Positions 51,191 to 60,137 of a stretch of DNA of 64,000 nt are shown here, piece by piece; the stretch's first letter is position 1, and every line of letters starts with the position of its first letter. The stretch is from Curtobacterium sp. SGAir0471 (GTDB lineage Bacteria > Actinomycetota > Actinomycetes > Actinomycetales > Microbacteriaceae). The position numbers were made by a program, and so were the translations under genes. The DNA is taken from contig NZ_CP027869.1 in NCBI RefSeq assembly GCF_005490985.1, positions 1,674,001 to 1,738,000 on the forward strand, given 5' to 3'. The notes under the pieces were generated by a model that was given only the letters and a program-made list of their open reading frames with translations, ran no database searches and was not told where the DNA came from.

Positions 51191-51540
51191 ACGACGACCA
51201 GCGCACCGACCGGGACCGGCGCACCTACCGGATCATCTCCCGCACCGGCTTCGTCGCTGCTCCGGCGATGTTCTTCCTGCCGCTGCTCGTGCCCGTGTTC
51301 TCCGTCGGCTACCGGTCGTGGCCGATCATCTGCATGACGGCGGCGTTCGCGGTGCTCGTGTCCGCGTCCTCGTTCGCCGCCATGGCGAGTACGCCGCCCG
51401 ACGAGAACCCCGGGAAGCACCAGCTGTGGGCGATCCCCGTGGCCGTGTTCGCCCTGCTGCCCGGAGCGGTCCTGTCCTCTGGGCTGTACCTGACGGTCGT
51501 CTCCTTGCTGAGTCAGGCAGCGGCGACAGCCCCGGGCTGA
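51187..51540 (+). CDS. Membrane protein ending the lipoprotein operon
   Basis: 117 residues from GTG 51187 with three hydrophobic segments (AAPAMFFLPLLVPVFSVG, IICMTAAFAVLVSASSFAAM, LWAIPVAVFALLPGAVLSSGLYLTVVSLL). Translationally coupled to the third lipoprotein, so the four products probably act together at the cell surface. No family recognised. Confidence 0.65.
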   Translation: MNDDQRTDRDRRTYRIISRTGFVAAPAMFFLPLLVPVFSVGYRSWPIICMTAAFAVLVSASSFAAMASTPPDENPGKHQLWAIPVAVFALLPGAVLSSGLYLTVVSLLSQAAATAPG

Positions 51541-51598
51541 CGGGAGACGCCCACCTGACAGGACACGCCGGCCCGACGCCGGACAGGGACGGCCCGTG

Positions 51599-51805
51599 TC
51601 AGACCGGACGGTAGATCGCGATCGGGGGAGCGGACGGGTCGCCGTCGTCGTGCGCGTCGCCCGTCGCGAGCCAGGTGCGGCCCTCGTGCTCGATCGTCGT
51701 CGGCAGGTCGCCGTGCACCAGGATGCGGACCGCGGGCGCGTCGCCGTCGATCAGGTCGACACCGTGTGCTTCGGTCCCGCCGGGGTTGTCGTGCACGTAG
51801 CTCAT
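51599..51805 (-). CDS. Small conserved-looking hypothetical protein
   Basis: 68 residues from ATG 51805 (MSYVHDNPGGTEAHGVDLIDGDAPAV...), acidic and His-rich, with TIEHEGRTWLATGDAHDDG. A much longer frame to 52213 is rejected because it reads antisense through the tRNA-Gly. Function unknown. Confidence 0.55.
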   Translation of the reverse strand: MSYVHDNPGGTEAHGVDLIDGDAPAVRILVHGDLPTTIEHEGRTWLATGDAHDDGDPSAPPIAIYRPV

Positions 51806-52118
51806 GCTCCGAGTGAACCCGGTCGGCCCTGAGAGCCCGGGACCGCCCGGCCGCTCGCAGGGTTCGGGTCGCCGCGAACGGCCGGACGAGGGGTGGGTGG
51901 CCCCGGTGCTCCGGTCGGGCAGGTCCGGGCACCGAGGAGAGATCCGGAGACGACGGACATCCGGATTGGTCGGCGTCGAGGCCTTGCGGCTTCCCGCAAT
52001 CCTGCAACACGGCGACCGCGGAACCGCAACCTCCCGTGCGCGGCGGATCCCCACGACGCGCCCGGCCGCCCCGCAGATCACGGGCGCGGAACCGATCCGG
52101 GGTAGAGTGTCTCCGTAC
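51806..52118. other. Intergenic region upstream of tRNA-Gly copy 2
   Basis: About 310 bp; no gene seen. The tRNA promoter should lie near its right end. Confidence 0.5.
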
Positions 52119-52190
52119 GCGGATGTGGCGCAGCGGTAGCGCATCACCTTGCCAAGGTGAGGGTCGCGAGTTCGAATCTCGTCATCCGCT
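52119..52190 (+). tRNA. tRNA-Gly (GCC), copy 2
   Basis: Identical over 72 nt to the copy at 4535-4606, anticodon GCC, no encoded CCA. The flanks differ on both sides, so it is a duplicate gene and not an attachment remnant. Confidence 0.95.
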
Positions 52191-52199
52191 CGGAACACG

Positions 52200-52226
52200 A
52201 AGGCCCTGGTCACCGACCAGGGCCTT
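52200..52226 (+). terminator. Terminator of tRNA-Gly copy 2
   Basis: AAGGCCCTGGTC pairs perfectly with GACCAGGGCCTT (12 bp) around ACC, 10 bp after the tRNA. It also faces the stop of the converging reductase gene. Confidence 0.85.
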
Positions 52227-52252
52227 CGTCGTGCAGCAGCCGGTCCTCGCCG

Positions 52253-53047
52253 TCACGCGCCGCCGAAGCGCTCCGCCCGGACCTCCGACAGGTCGTGCCC
52301 GAGCTCGCCGAGCCACCGCAGCACCTGCTCGACGAAGGGCGTCGAGCCGCACACGTAGACGAGCGCGCCGACGTCGGGCCCCAGCACCGACGCACCGAGA
52401 CGCTCCCGGGTGAGCCGGCCCACCGGCTCGTCGGACCCGAGTGGTGCCCGCCGGCTGAACACGTGCGTGACCTCGAGCGGCGCGGACGCGTGCACGGCGG
52501 CCTCGAGCTCCTCGCGGAAGAACACGTCCTCCGGGGTACGGGTGGCGTAGAGCAACCGGAACGGCGTCGCATCGTCAGCCTCGGCGTGCGCGGTGACCAT
52601 CGGGAGCAGGGGGACGATGCCCGACCCGCCGGCGATCAGCTGCACGGGTCGGCTCGACTCGCCGGGACGCCACACGAACCACCCGCCCAGGGGACCGTGC
52701 ACGTCGAGGGCGTCGCCGACCTCGATCGCGTCGACGAGGAACGGCGAGACCTCGCCGCCCTCCACGCGGTCGACCGCGAGCGTCACCCGGGTGCCCTCGC
52801 CGGCCGAGGCGATGGAGTAGGACCGGGACGCCTGGTAGCCGTCCTCGGCGGTGAGCCGCACGTCCAGGTGCTGACCCGGGTCGTTGCCGGGCCAGGTCGG
52901 GACGTCGAGGACGATGCGGCGCGCGGCCGGGGTCTCGGGCGCGACGGCGGCGACGGTGGCGGGGTGCCAGGCTGGCCGCCTGCGGACGGGGGCGGGCCCG
53001 CGCGGGGTGATCCGGGCCTCCAGGCCGTCGACGGGGGGCCTGCTCAC
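52253..53047 (-). CDS. FAD-binding ferredoxin-type reductase
   Basis: 264 residues of the FNR fold: FAD site RSYSIASAGEG (about 75-85), GPLGGWFVW, NAD-binding LIAGGSGIVPLLPMVTAH, and the C-terminal VYVCGSTPFVEQVLRWLGELG. It passes electrons from NAD(P)H. Its GTG start overlaps the molybdopterin oxidoreductase stop (GTGA), so it is probably the electron partner of that enzyme. Confidence 0.87.
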   Translation of the reverse strand: MSRPPVDGLEARITPRGPAPVRRRPAWHPATVAAVAPETPAARRIVLDVPTWPGNDPGQHLDVRLTAEDGYQASRSYSIASAGEGTRVTLAVDRVEGGEVSPFLVDAIEVGDALDVHGPLGGWFVWRPGESSRPVQLIAGGSGIVPLLPMVTAHAEADDATPFRLLYATRTPEDVFFREELEAAVHASAPLEVTHVFSRRAPLGSDEPVGRLTRERLGASVLGPDVGALVYVCGSTPFVEQVLRWLGELGHDLSEVRAERFGGA

Positions 53048-53637
53048 CAGTACCGCTCCTCCTTCCAGGGGTCGCCGTGCATGTTGTAGCCGGCGTTCTC
53101 CCAGAAGCCGGGCTCGTCCTCGGCCTGCATGACGATGCCGCGCACCCACTTCGCGCTCTTCCAGAAGTACAGGTGCGGGACGAGCAGTCGGGCCGGGCCC
53201 CCGTGCTCGGGGGTCAGGGGCTCGCCGTCCGCCTCGAAGGCGATCCAGGACTGCCCGTCGAGGAGCTCGTCGAGCGGCACGTTCGTCGTGTAGCCGCCGA
53301 AGCTGTGCACCGTGCAGAAGTCGAGCGATGTCTCGACCTCTGCGAAGAGCCGGTCGAGGGGGACGCCGCGCCAGGGCATGTCGAGCTTCGTCCAGTGAGT
53401 GACGCAGTGGATGTCGACGGTGACGTCCTCGACGCCGAGCGCGTGGACCTCGTCCCACGTCCAGGTGTGCAGCCCGGACTCGGTGCGGATCGAGAAGCTC
53501 CAGTCCTCGGGTGCGATGTCCGGCGTCGCCCCGGCGGAGAGCACGGGCCAGTCGCGCACCAGGGTCTGGCCGGGTGGGATGCGCGGGTCGTCGCGGTCGT
53601 CGCGTCGGCCGCCGAATCCGCGGGTGAACGTCGCCAT
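53044..53637 (-). CDS. Sulfite-oxidase-type molybdopterin oxidoreductase
   Basis: 197 residues of the oxidoreductase molybdopterin-binding domain: DWSFSIRTESG, the Mo-ligand cysteine in DIHCVTHWTKLDMPWRGVPLD, and LYFWKSAKWVRGIVMQAEDEPGFWENAGYNMHGDPW. There is no signal peptide, so it is cytoplasmic, unlike MsrP/YedY. The start at 53637 follows AGGAGG; a longer frame to 53670 is rejected. Coupled to the FAD reductase. Substrate unknown. Confidence 0.87.
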   Translation of the reverse strand: MATFTRGFGGRRDDRDDPRIPPGQTLVRDWPVLSAGATPDIAPEDWSFSIRTESGLHTWTWDEVHALGVEDVTVDIHCVTHWTKLDMPWRGVPLDRLFAEVETSLDFCTVHSFGGYTTNVPLDELLDGQSWIAFEADGEPLTPEHGGPARLLVPHLYFWKSAKWVRGIVMQAEDEPGFWENAGYNMHGDPWKEERYW

Positions 53638-53808
53638 CGTGGTCCTCCTGCTCACTGGTGGTGTGGCCATCCTGCCCCGTGGACCGGTCCGCGGCCCAGC
53701 GCGCGTCCGGCGCGCTCCGCGTCACGAGGACCGGCCGGGAGGCTCGTGGCGCCTCCTCGGGACGGCGCACGTCCGCCGCGGCGCCGGTCCCGGCGCGGTG
53801 GTCGCCGC

Positions 53809-54699
53809 TCAGCGACGGTGCGGGGCCGTCTCGTGGTCGTCGAAGAGCACGTCTGGGGCGTCGACCCGACGATCGGTCACGGTGGTCGGGCTCTCCAGGT
53901 GCACGGCGCCGGACGGCAGGATGCCCGCGCCGCCGAAGCGCTCCATGACCCGCCACTGCGCGACGACGTCCTCGCCCGAGTGCTGCGGGGGCAGGGCGTC
54001 CCAGAACCGGAAAGCCCCGACCTGCTCGAGCGCGGCGCGGTCGTACACGACGCACGCGCCGACCCAGGCGACCCGGTAGGGCACCCACCCACCGGTCTCG
54101 ACGTCGAGGTCCGCTGCGACGTGCGCCGGGTTGGCGGCGTTGTGCAGCGACAGCCGGTCGAAGCCGGGCGTCCCGCGGCGCACGACCTCGGGCACGACCG
54201 GGCCGTCCCACGGCTCGAACACGGCCGTCTCGTGCGGACGGCGGTCCTGCAGGTACGAGAGCCCCTGCACGGCGCTGCCGACGAACCCGCACCCGAGGTC
54301 GCGGAGCGCGTCGAGCATCCGGCGGACGGTGCCCGGCTCGAGCCAGACGTCGTCGTCGAGGTAGAGCACCGCGGGTGCGGTGGCGTGGTCCAGGAGGTGC
54401 TGGCGGTGCTCTGCCAGGCCACGCCGTTCCGGGTGGGCGAGGAGCGTGACGGGCCGGCCCTGCGCCTCCAGGACCCGCAGCATGGCGGCGACCGCAGGCT
54501 CGGAGGCGGCGTCCTGACCCGCGGACTGGTCGCTGAGGACCAGGCGCAGGTCGACGTCCGTCTGGGCGGCGAGCCCGGCGAGCGTCGTCGCGAGCTCGGC
54601 GGGTCGTCCGACGGTCGGCACCAGGACGTCGACCTCGGCCGGACCGCGGTCGTCCGTCAGGGGACGCGCCCAGGCGCCGGACCAGCGGGCGGCGGTCAC
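53809..54699 (-). CDS. Family 2 glycosyltransferase
   Basis: 296 residues, GT-A fold: VDVLVPTVGRPAELATTLAGLAAQ near residue 24, VLYLDDDVWLEPGTVRRML giving the DDD metal motif near 112, and a C-terminal acceptor region with SGEDVVAQWRVMERFGG supplying the ED base pair. Cytoplasmic or membrane-associated. It overlaps the HldE-like gene by 4 bp and belongs to the heptose/glycan cluster. Confidence 0.85.
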   Translation of the reverse strand: MTAARWSGAWARPLTDDRGPAEVDVLVPTVGRPAELATTLAGLAAQTDVDLRLVLSDQSAGQDAASEPAVAAMLRVLEAQGRPVTLLAHPERRGLAEHRQHLLDHATAPAVLYLDDDVWLEPGTVRRMLDALRDLGCGFVGSAVQGLSYLQDRRPHETAVFEPWDGPVVPEVVRRGTPGFDRLSLHNAANPAHVAADLDVETGGWVPYRVAWVGACVVYDRAALEQVGAFRFWDALPPQHSGEDVVAQWRVMERFGGAGILPSGAVHLESPTTVTDRRVDAPDVLFDDHETAPHRR

Positions 54700-56246
54700 G
54701 GTGCCGGGTCGGGCTCGACGGCGGGCGCCGATGCGTCAGTGGTGTCGGTCGGCGTCGAGCCGGCTGCTGCGGCCGCTGCGGCGGTGGCCTCGCGGATGCG
54801 GCGCACGACCGCGGTCGTCGAGTGCTCCGGCACGTAGTCGACCATCACGACCTCGCCGCCGTACGCCCGCACGACGCCGGTCTCCTCGAGCATCTCGGGG
54901 GAGTAGTCGCCGCCCTTGACGTAGACCTCGGGTCGCAGGCGCTCGATGAGCGGGATCGGGGTGTCGGTCGCGAACACGGTGACCAGGTCGACGCAGGCCA
55001 GGGCGGCGAGGACACCGGCACGGTCCTCGGCGGTGTTGATCGGGCGCTCCGGCCCCTTCAGTCGGCGGACCGAGTCGTCGTCGTTCAGGGCGACGACGAG
55101 CAGGTCACCGAGCTCGCGGGCCTGCCGCAGGTAGGTGGTGTGTCCACGGTGCACGACGTCGAAGCAGCCGTTCGTGAAGACCACCCGGCGTCCGGCGGCG
55201 CGGGCCGCCTCGACGGCCAGCGCGAGGTCCTCGTGGTCGACGACCGTCGCGGCGGGTGCCGTCACGGAGTCGATCAGTGCGGCGGCGGTGCAGACCGAGG
55301 TGCCGGCCTCGCGGACGACCACGTCGGCGGCTGCCTGGGCGACGGCGATCGCGTCGCGGAGCGGGGCCCGGACGGCGAGGGCGACCGTGGCCGCGGCGCA
55401 GAAGGTGTCGCCCGCGCCGGACGCCTGCTGCTCGGACGCGGGGGTGGCTCGGGTGCGGAAGGCCTGGTCGGTGCCGGGCTCGAGCAGGACGGTGCCGTCG
55501 CGGTCGAGGGTGACGACGGCCGCACGGGCGCCGCTGCGGGCGAGGACCTCGTGGCGGGCGTCCACGACGACGGGGACCCGGGCGGAGCCGGCGCCGAGGT
55601 CGCGTCCGAGCAACCCGGCGGTCTCGCCGGCGTTCGGCGTGACGAGGTCCGGGTGCAGGTCGGCCCAGCGCGTGAGGTCGTGGGCGTCGACCACGACGGC
55701 ACCGGGGCGGTCGCGGTCGAGCACGGGCACGACGTCCTCGGGCTGCACGCCGAGGCCGTAGTCGCACACCACGGCGGCGTCGGCGCACCGGACGGCGCGG
55801 GCGACCGCGTCGGCGAGACGGGCTCCCGCGTGTGCGTCGGGGGTCGCGGCGATCTCGTCGACGCGGACGACCACACGGTCACCGCCGACCACCCGCGACT
55901 TCGTCGTGGTGCGTGTGCCGGTGACCTCCACCAGGTACGTCGTGTCGACGCCGGCGGTCTCGAGCCGCTCGCGGAGCACGCGGCCGGACTCGTCGTCGCC
56001 GATCAGGCCGACCATGCGGACGCGGGCGCCGAGGGCTCGGGCGTTCACCGCGGTGTTCGCTGCGCCGCCCGGCACCGCCACCGTCTCGGTGACGCGCACG
56101 ACGGGTGCCGGTGCCTCGCGGGAGACCCGTTCGGCCTCGCCGACGGTCCAGCGGTCGAGGATGCAGTCGCCGATGACGACGACGAGGGGTTCGCGGTCGT
56201 CTACCGTGGCGACCAGGTCGCGGACGAGGCGGACGTCGGCGGTCAT
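54696..56246 (-). CDS. hldE: Bifunctional heptose-7-phosphate kinase / heptose-1-phosphate adenylyltransferase, copy 1
   Basis: 516 residues. Residues 1-330 are a PfkB-type kinase (VVIGDCILDRW, VPGGAANTAVNARALGA, and the catalytic ASGAGDTFCAAATVAL). Residues about 350-490 are a cytidylyltransferase-like domain with TNGCFDVVHRGHTTYLRQAR (HxGH), LKGPERPINTAEDR and YVKGGDY. Together they convert D-glycero-D-manno-heptose 7-phosphate to ADP-heptose, with a phosphatase step between. A second, divergent copy lies at 60138-61628. ATGA overlaps with both neighbours. Confidence 0.88.
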   Translation of the reverse strand: MTADVRLVRDLVATVDDREPLVVVIGDCILDRWTVGEAERVSREAPAPVVRVTETVAVPGGAANTAVNARALGARVRMVGLIGDDESGRVLRERLETAGVDTTYLVEVTGTRTTTKSRVVGGDRVVVRVDEIAATPDAHAGARLADAVARAVRCADAAVVCDYGLGVQPEDVVPVLDRDRPGAVVVDAHDLTRWADLHPDLVTPNAGETAGLLGRDLGAGSARVPVVVDARHEVLARSGARAAVVTLDRDGTVLLEPGTDQAFRTRATPASEQQASGAGDTFCAAATVALAVRAPLRDAIAVAQAAADVVVREAGTSVCTAAALIDSVTAPAATVVDHEDLALAVEAARAAGRRVVFTNGCFDVVHRGHTTYLRQARELGDLLVVALNDDDSVRRLKGPERPINTAEDRAGVLAALACVDLVTVFATDTPIPLIERLRPEVYVKGGDYSPEMLEETGVVRAYGGEVVMVDYVPEHSTTAVVRRIREATAAAAAAAGSTPTDTTDASAPAVEPDPAP

Positions 56247-57667
56247 CGGGTTCCTCCGGAGGTGGTGCGGGCGGGAGCGGGTTCGAGGTGCACGACGGTG
56301 GTGGTCGTCATCTCGTCGAGCAGGTGCGGGCCGTAGCCGAAGCCGGCGCCGGACGCTCCGCGGGGCTGGGCGCTGCCACCGGGGGCGCCGCCGAACACGG
56401 CGTTCACCTTGACGGTCCCGACGGGCAGCTCGGCCGCTGCACGGAGCGCGTGCCCGGTGTCGCCGGTCAGCACCGTCGCGGCGAGGCCGTACCGGTCGGC
56501 CGCGGCGAGGCGGAGGCCCTCGTCGAACGACTCGACGACCCGGACCGGTGCGATCGGACCGAAGGTCTCCTCGGTCATCACGAGCATGTCGTCGGCGCAG
56601 TCGGTGAGCACGGTCGCGGGGTAGAACGTGCCGACACCGCCGGGCGTCGTCCCGCCCGTGCGGACCACGGCCCCGCGCTGCACGGCGTCGTCGATGTGTG
56701 CCTGCACCGCGGTGCGGAGCCGGTCGTCGACGAGCGGACCGAACTCTGCGGCGGGCGATGCCGTCCGACGCTCGGCCTCGGCGACGAGCGCCGCGGTGAA
56801 CTCCTCGGCGACGTCGCGGTGCACGTAGACGCGCTCGACGCTCGTGCAGATCTGGCCCGTGTTGGCGAACGCGCCGAGCGCCACCTGCGCCGCGGCCCAG
56901 GTCGGGTCGACGTCGGCGTCCACGACGACCGCGTCGTTGCCGCCGTTCTCGCGGATGACGTGCGCGCGGGTCCGGGCGGCGACCTCGGTGAGCCGGTCGC
57001 CGGTCGCGGTGGACCCGACGTGGGCGTAGACGTCGATGCCGTCCTGCTCGAGCAGGGCCTCGCCGGTCGTGGCGTCACCGTCGACGCCCACCAGGACGCC
57101 CTCCGGCAGGACCTCGGCGAGCAGTGCGTTCAGGCGGGCGATCGTGCCGGGGCACCGCTCGCTGCCCTTGTGCACCACGGTGTTGCCGGTGACGATCGCC
57201 GCACCGAGGATGCCGAGTGCGACGGCCACCGGGTCGTTCCACGGGGTCAGGGCGAGCACGACGCCACGGGGGTGGGGGACCGACCAGTCCGCGGCGCCGA
57301 ACTGCCCTCGGAGGGCCTCGCCACGGTGGACCGGGCCGAGCTCGGCGTACTGCACGAGGGTCCCGATGCCGGCCTGGACTCCGCCCATGGCGTCGCCGGG
57401 GACCTTGCCCGTCTCGCGGGTGTTCAGGTCGGCGAGCTCCTGCGCGTGGTCACGGAGGTGCGCGGCTGCGGCGTGGAGCAGGGCGCCCCGCTCCGCCGGG
57501 GCCGTGCGCGCCCAGCCGGGGGCGGCTGCCCGTGCGCGCGCGACAGCGTTCGCGACGTCCTCGCTCGTGGAGCGCGGGGTCGTCGTGGCGATCGACCCGT
57601 CGACGGGGTCGGTGACGACCAGGTGGTCGGTGTCGGTCGCGGTCGCTGACGGGGTGGCGATGCTCAT
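56243..57667 (-). CDS. NAD(P)-dependent aldehyde dehydrogenase
   Basis: 474 residues. Motifs in order: ALTPWNDPVAVALGILGAAIVTGNTVVHKGSE (cofactor), HVGSTATGDRL, ENGGNDAVVVDADVD (catalytic Glu region), ANTGQICTSVERVYV with the catalytic Cys, and EETFGPIAPVRVV. The ATG at 57667 follows AAGGA. It is the first gene of an operon with hldE copy 1 and the GT2 gene, so it may modify a sugar or linker aldehyde. Substrate unknown. Confidence 0.9.
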   Translation of the reverse strand: MSIATPSATATDTDHLVVTDPVDGSIATTTPRSTSEDVANAVARARAAAPGWARTAPAERGALLHAAAAHLRDHAQELADLNTRETGKVPGDAMGGVQAGIGTLVQYAELGPVHRGEALRGQFGAADWSVPHPRGVVLALTPWNDPVAVALGILGAAIVTGNTVVHKGSERCPGTIARLNALLAEVLPEGVLVGVDGDATTGEALLEQDGIDVYAHVGSTATGDRLTEVAARTRAHVIRENGGNDAVVVDADVDPTWAAAQVALGAFANTGQICTSVERVYVHRDVAEEFTAALVAEAERRTASPAAEFGPLVDDRLRTAVQAHIDDAVQRGAVVRTGGTTPGGVGTFYPATVLTDCADDMLVMTEETFGPIAPVRVVESFDEGLRLAAADRYGLAATVLTGDTGHALRAAAELPVGTVKVNAVFGGAPGGSAQPRGASGAGFGYGPHLLDEMTTTTVVHLEPAPARTTSGGTR

Positions 57668-57822
57668 GGTGTCCTTCCGGAGACGGGCGTACCGCTCCAC
57701 GTTCCTCGGGGGTACCTGTGCGGGGCGTCGGTTTCGCGCCCTCGGTCCGCGGAACGCACCGGGAGGCCCGCGGCGGACCGCTCCCGGTGGTCCTCACGGG
57801 TCGCGACGGGTAGACGGGTCTG

Positions 57823-58944
57823 GTGCAACTGATCGGCAACGGTGGAGACCGCTTCGACGACGTCCGGGAGATCGCGGTGCTCCGAGGTGGTGGCCTGGGC
57901 GACCTGATGTTCGCGGTCCCGGCGCTCGAGGCGCTCCACGCCGCGTACCCGGACGCCCGCGTCACGCTGCTCGGCAGCCCGCTGGCGCCCGCGGTCCTCC
58001 GCGGACGCACGGACGCCGTGCACGCGTTCGAGGAGCTCCCGGTGGTCCCCGGCGTGCGCGACGGCGGCAGCGGAGCACCCACGCTCGAGGACTTCGAGTC
58101 GCGGCTGCGGGGTCGGTTCGACCTCGCCGTCCAGCTGCACGGGGGAGGGCGGAACTCGAACCCGTTCCTGCTGCGCCTCGCCGCGCCGCACACCGTCGGC
58201 ACCGCCACCGAGGACGCCGAGGTGCTGGAACGGTGGGTCCGGTACGTCTACTACCAGCACGAGGTGCTGCGCGGGCTCGAGGTCGTCTCGCTGGCCGGCG
58301 CCGCACCGGTCACCCTCGACCCGCGTGTGCACGTGACCGCGGAGGAGTGGCACGCGGTGCGGGACCGGCTCGGTGTGCGCGGGCACCTGCTCGCCGTTCA
58401 CCCCGGCGCGACCGACCCCCGCCGGCGCTGGAGCCCCGAGCGGTTCGCTGCCGTCGTCACCGCCCGGCTCGACGCCGGCGACGACGTCGTGCTCGTCGGT
58501 GATGCCACCGACGTGCCCGCGGCCGAGGCCATCCGCGGCGCCGTCCCGGTCGCCCTGCAGGACCGGCTCCACGACCTGACCGACGCCCTGCCGCTCGCCG
58601 AGCTCCCCGCGGTGCTCGCGGCGGCCGACGTCGTGGTCGGCGACGACTCCGGTCCGCGCCACCTCGCCGTCGCCGTCGGGACGCCCACCGTCGGGGTCTT
58701 CTGGTTCGGCAACGTGGTGAACGCGGGACCGATCGACCGCGGACGGCACCGGGTGCACCTGTCCTTCGTCACCCGCTGCCCGGTGTGCGGCGTCGACGTC
58801 ACGCAGGTCGGGTGGACCGCGGAGCGCTGCGAGCACGACCCGTCCTACGTCGACGAGGTGCAGCCCGAGGCGGTGCTCGCCGATGTCGAGGACCTGCTCG
58901 CCACGGTGCGGCCCCGGGAGCGCGCGGTCGAGCCTGTCGCCTGA
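57823..58944 (+). CDS. Family 9 glycosyltransferase (ADP-heptosyltransferase-like)
   Basis: 373 residues from GTG 57823. GT9/GT-B features: VLRGGGLGDLMFAVPALEALHAAYPDARVTLLGSP at the N-terminus, LLAVHPGATDPRRRWSPERFAAV near 185-205 and VVGDDSGPRHLAVAVGTPTVGVFWFG near 265-290. Such enzymes transfer heptose from ADP-heptose. A C-terminal CPVCGVDVTQ...CEHDP cluster of cysteines could bind a metal. Divergent from the aldehyde dehydrogenase operon and consistent with use of the ADP-heptose made by the neighbouring genes. Confidence 0.85.
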   Translation: MQLIGNGGDRFDDVREIAVLRGGGLGDLMFAVPALEALHAAYPDARVTLLGSPLAPAVLRGRTDAVHAFEELPVVPGVRDGGSGAPTLEDFESRLRGRFDLAVQLHGGGRNSNPFLLRLAAPHTVGTATEDAEVLERWVRYVYYQHEVLRGLEVVSLAGAAPVTLDPRVHVTAEEWHAVRDRLGVRGHLLAVHPGATDPRRRWSPERFAAVVTARLDAGDDVVLVGDATDVPAAEAIRGAVPVALQDRLHDLTDALPLAELPAVLAAADVVVGDDSGPRHLAVAVGTPTVGVFWFGNVVNAGPIDRGRHRVHLSFVTRCPVCGVDVTQVGWTAERCEHDPSYVDEVQPEAVLADVEDLLATVRPRERAVEPVA

Positions 58945-59230
58945 CACGGCGCCAGCAGTCACCCGGGTCGTTCCGGTCGCACGACACGGCACCAGCGGTC
59001 GCCCAGGTCGCACGACGTGCCGCCCGACTCGAAGTCGAGCGGCACGTCGTGCGACTCCGAGTGGGGCGAGCGGGCGAGACACGCGGCTCGGCGGAGGGTC
59101 GAGCGGCACGTGGTGCCACCCGAGCGGGCACGACACGCCGTGAGCGTGCCACGGCGCGGGTGCAATCCGTCGCTTGACGGCGCCGAGTGTGACAGATCTG
59201 GCCCGCTCGGCGGAGCGGGACCGGGCAGCA
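58945..59230. repeat. Intergenic repeat region with a long hairpin
   Basis: Two imperfect 28-bp direct repeats (58943-58970 and 58983-59010) precede a hairpin in which TCGCACGACGTGCCGC (59008-59023) pairs perfectly with its complement at 59039-59054, and the loop itself contains CGACT-CGA-AGTCG. Further half-copies of GAGCGGCACGT follow at 59100-59150. No gene seen. REP-like element or terminator. Confidence 0.6.
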
Positions 59231-59283
59231 GACGCAGAACGGGAGGCGCGGCGCCGTCCGGCACCGCGCCTCCCGTTGCGTCG
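59231..59283. terminator. Bidirectional palindromic terminator (repeat-family copy)
   Basis: ACGGGAGGCGCGG pairs with CCGCGCCTCCCGT, extended outward by GACGCA/TGCGTC. Between the converging GT9 and SDR genes. Same family as 26581-26638. Confidence 0.75.
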
Positions 59284-59294
59284 TCGGGCAGGGC

Positions 59295-59999
59295 CTACGG
59301 CCAGCTGGGCTCCGTCGCCGGCATGATCGACAGCTCCCGGATCTCGCACCCGGCTGGCTGCGAGAGCGCGAACAGGATCGAGTTCGCCACGTACTCCGGC
59401 TCGATGAGCTGCGCGTCCGGACCCGGCTTGTACTGCTCGGTCCGGCCCTCGAAGAACGCGGTGCGCATGCCCGCGGGGATGATGTTCGTCACACCGATGC
59501 GACCCGCGGTCTCGGCAGCCAGCGCCTGCGAGAACCCGCGCACGCCGAACTTCGACGCCGAGTAGGCCGTACCGTCGCCGACGCCCTTCAGCGCGAGCGA
59601 CGACGAGATCGTCACGACGCGGCCGTGCGTCGCCTCGAGGGCGGGGAGCGCGGCGCGCACGACGGCGGCGGTGCCGAGCAGGTTCACACCGACGATGCGC
59701 TCCCAGTCGCCCGACGAGATCCCGCCGATCGGGGCGGGCTTGTCGATGCCCGCGGCGGTCACGACGGCGTCGAGCCCACCGTGGCGCTCGGCGGCCTCGC
59801 GGACGGCGCGCTCGGTCGCCTCGGTGTCCGTGACGTCCACGGCGACGGCGTCGGTGCCCTCCGGCACGCCGTCGACGCGCAGGTCGAGGACGATCGGGGT
59901 GCCGCCGGCCTCGGCGACCGCGGCGACGACCGCCGCGCCGAGACCCGAGGCGCCGCCGGTGACGAGGACGCGGCCGATGGGGGTGGTGGGGACGGGCAT
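59295..59999 (-). CDS. Short-chain dehydrogenase/reductase
   Basis: 234 residues: VTGGASGLGAAVVAAVAEAGG, DVTDTEAT, TAAGIDKPAP (NAG-like), VTISSSLALKG (Ser) and YSASKFGVRGFSQAL (Tyr-x-x-x-Lys). The ATG at 59999 follows AAGGAAG. It lies between two heptose-type operons on the same strand, so it could act on a sugar nucleotide or linked substrate, but no specificity is visible. Confidence 0.85.
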   Translation of the reverse strand: MPVPTTPIGRVLVTGGASGLGAAVVAAVAEAGGTPIVLDLRVDGVPEGTDAVAVDVTDTEATERAVREAAERHGGLDAVVTAAGIDKPAPIGGISSGDWERIVGVNLLGTAAVVRAALPALEATHGRVVTISSSLALKGVGDGTAYSASKFGVRGFSQALAAETAGRIGVTNIIPAGMRTAFFEGRTEQYKPGPDAQLIEPEYVANSILFALSQPAGCEIRELSIMPATEPSWP

Positions 60000-60067
60000 G
60001 GACTTCCTTCCGGGAGTGGCGTGGTGCCGGTCCGTCGGCGGTGCCGACGGGACGTGTGTGGTGACCG

Positions 60068-60119
60068 GTGCCGGACGGGAGGCTCGTGGCGGCGGTGCGC
60101 CGCGCCTCCCGTCCGGCAC
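60068..60119. terminator. Palindromic terminator / repeat-family copy
   Basis: GTGCCGGACGGGAGGC pairs with GCCTCCCGTCCGGCAC (16 bp) around a 20-nt loop. It lies between hldE copy 2 and the SDR. Confidence 0.75.
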
Positions 60120-60137
60120 GCGGTCGGGTGGGTCGGG

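Noticed and set aside
4535..52190. The two identical tRNA-Gly genes as ends of a second integrated element
   Set aside because: Both copies are complete with different flanks, and there is no integrase near 52 kb.
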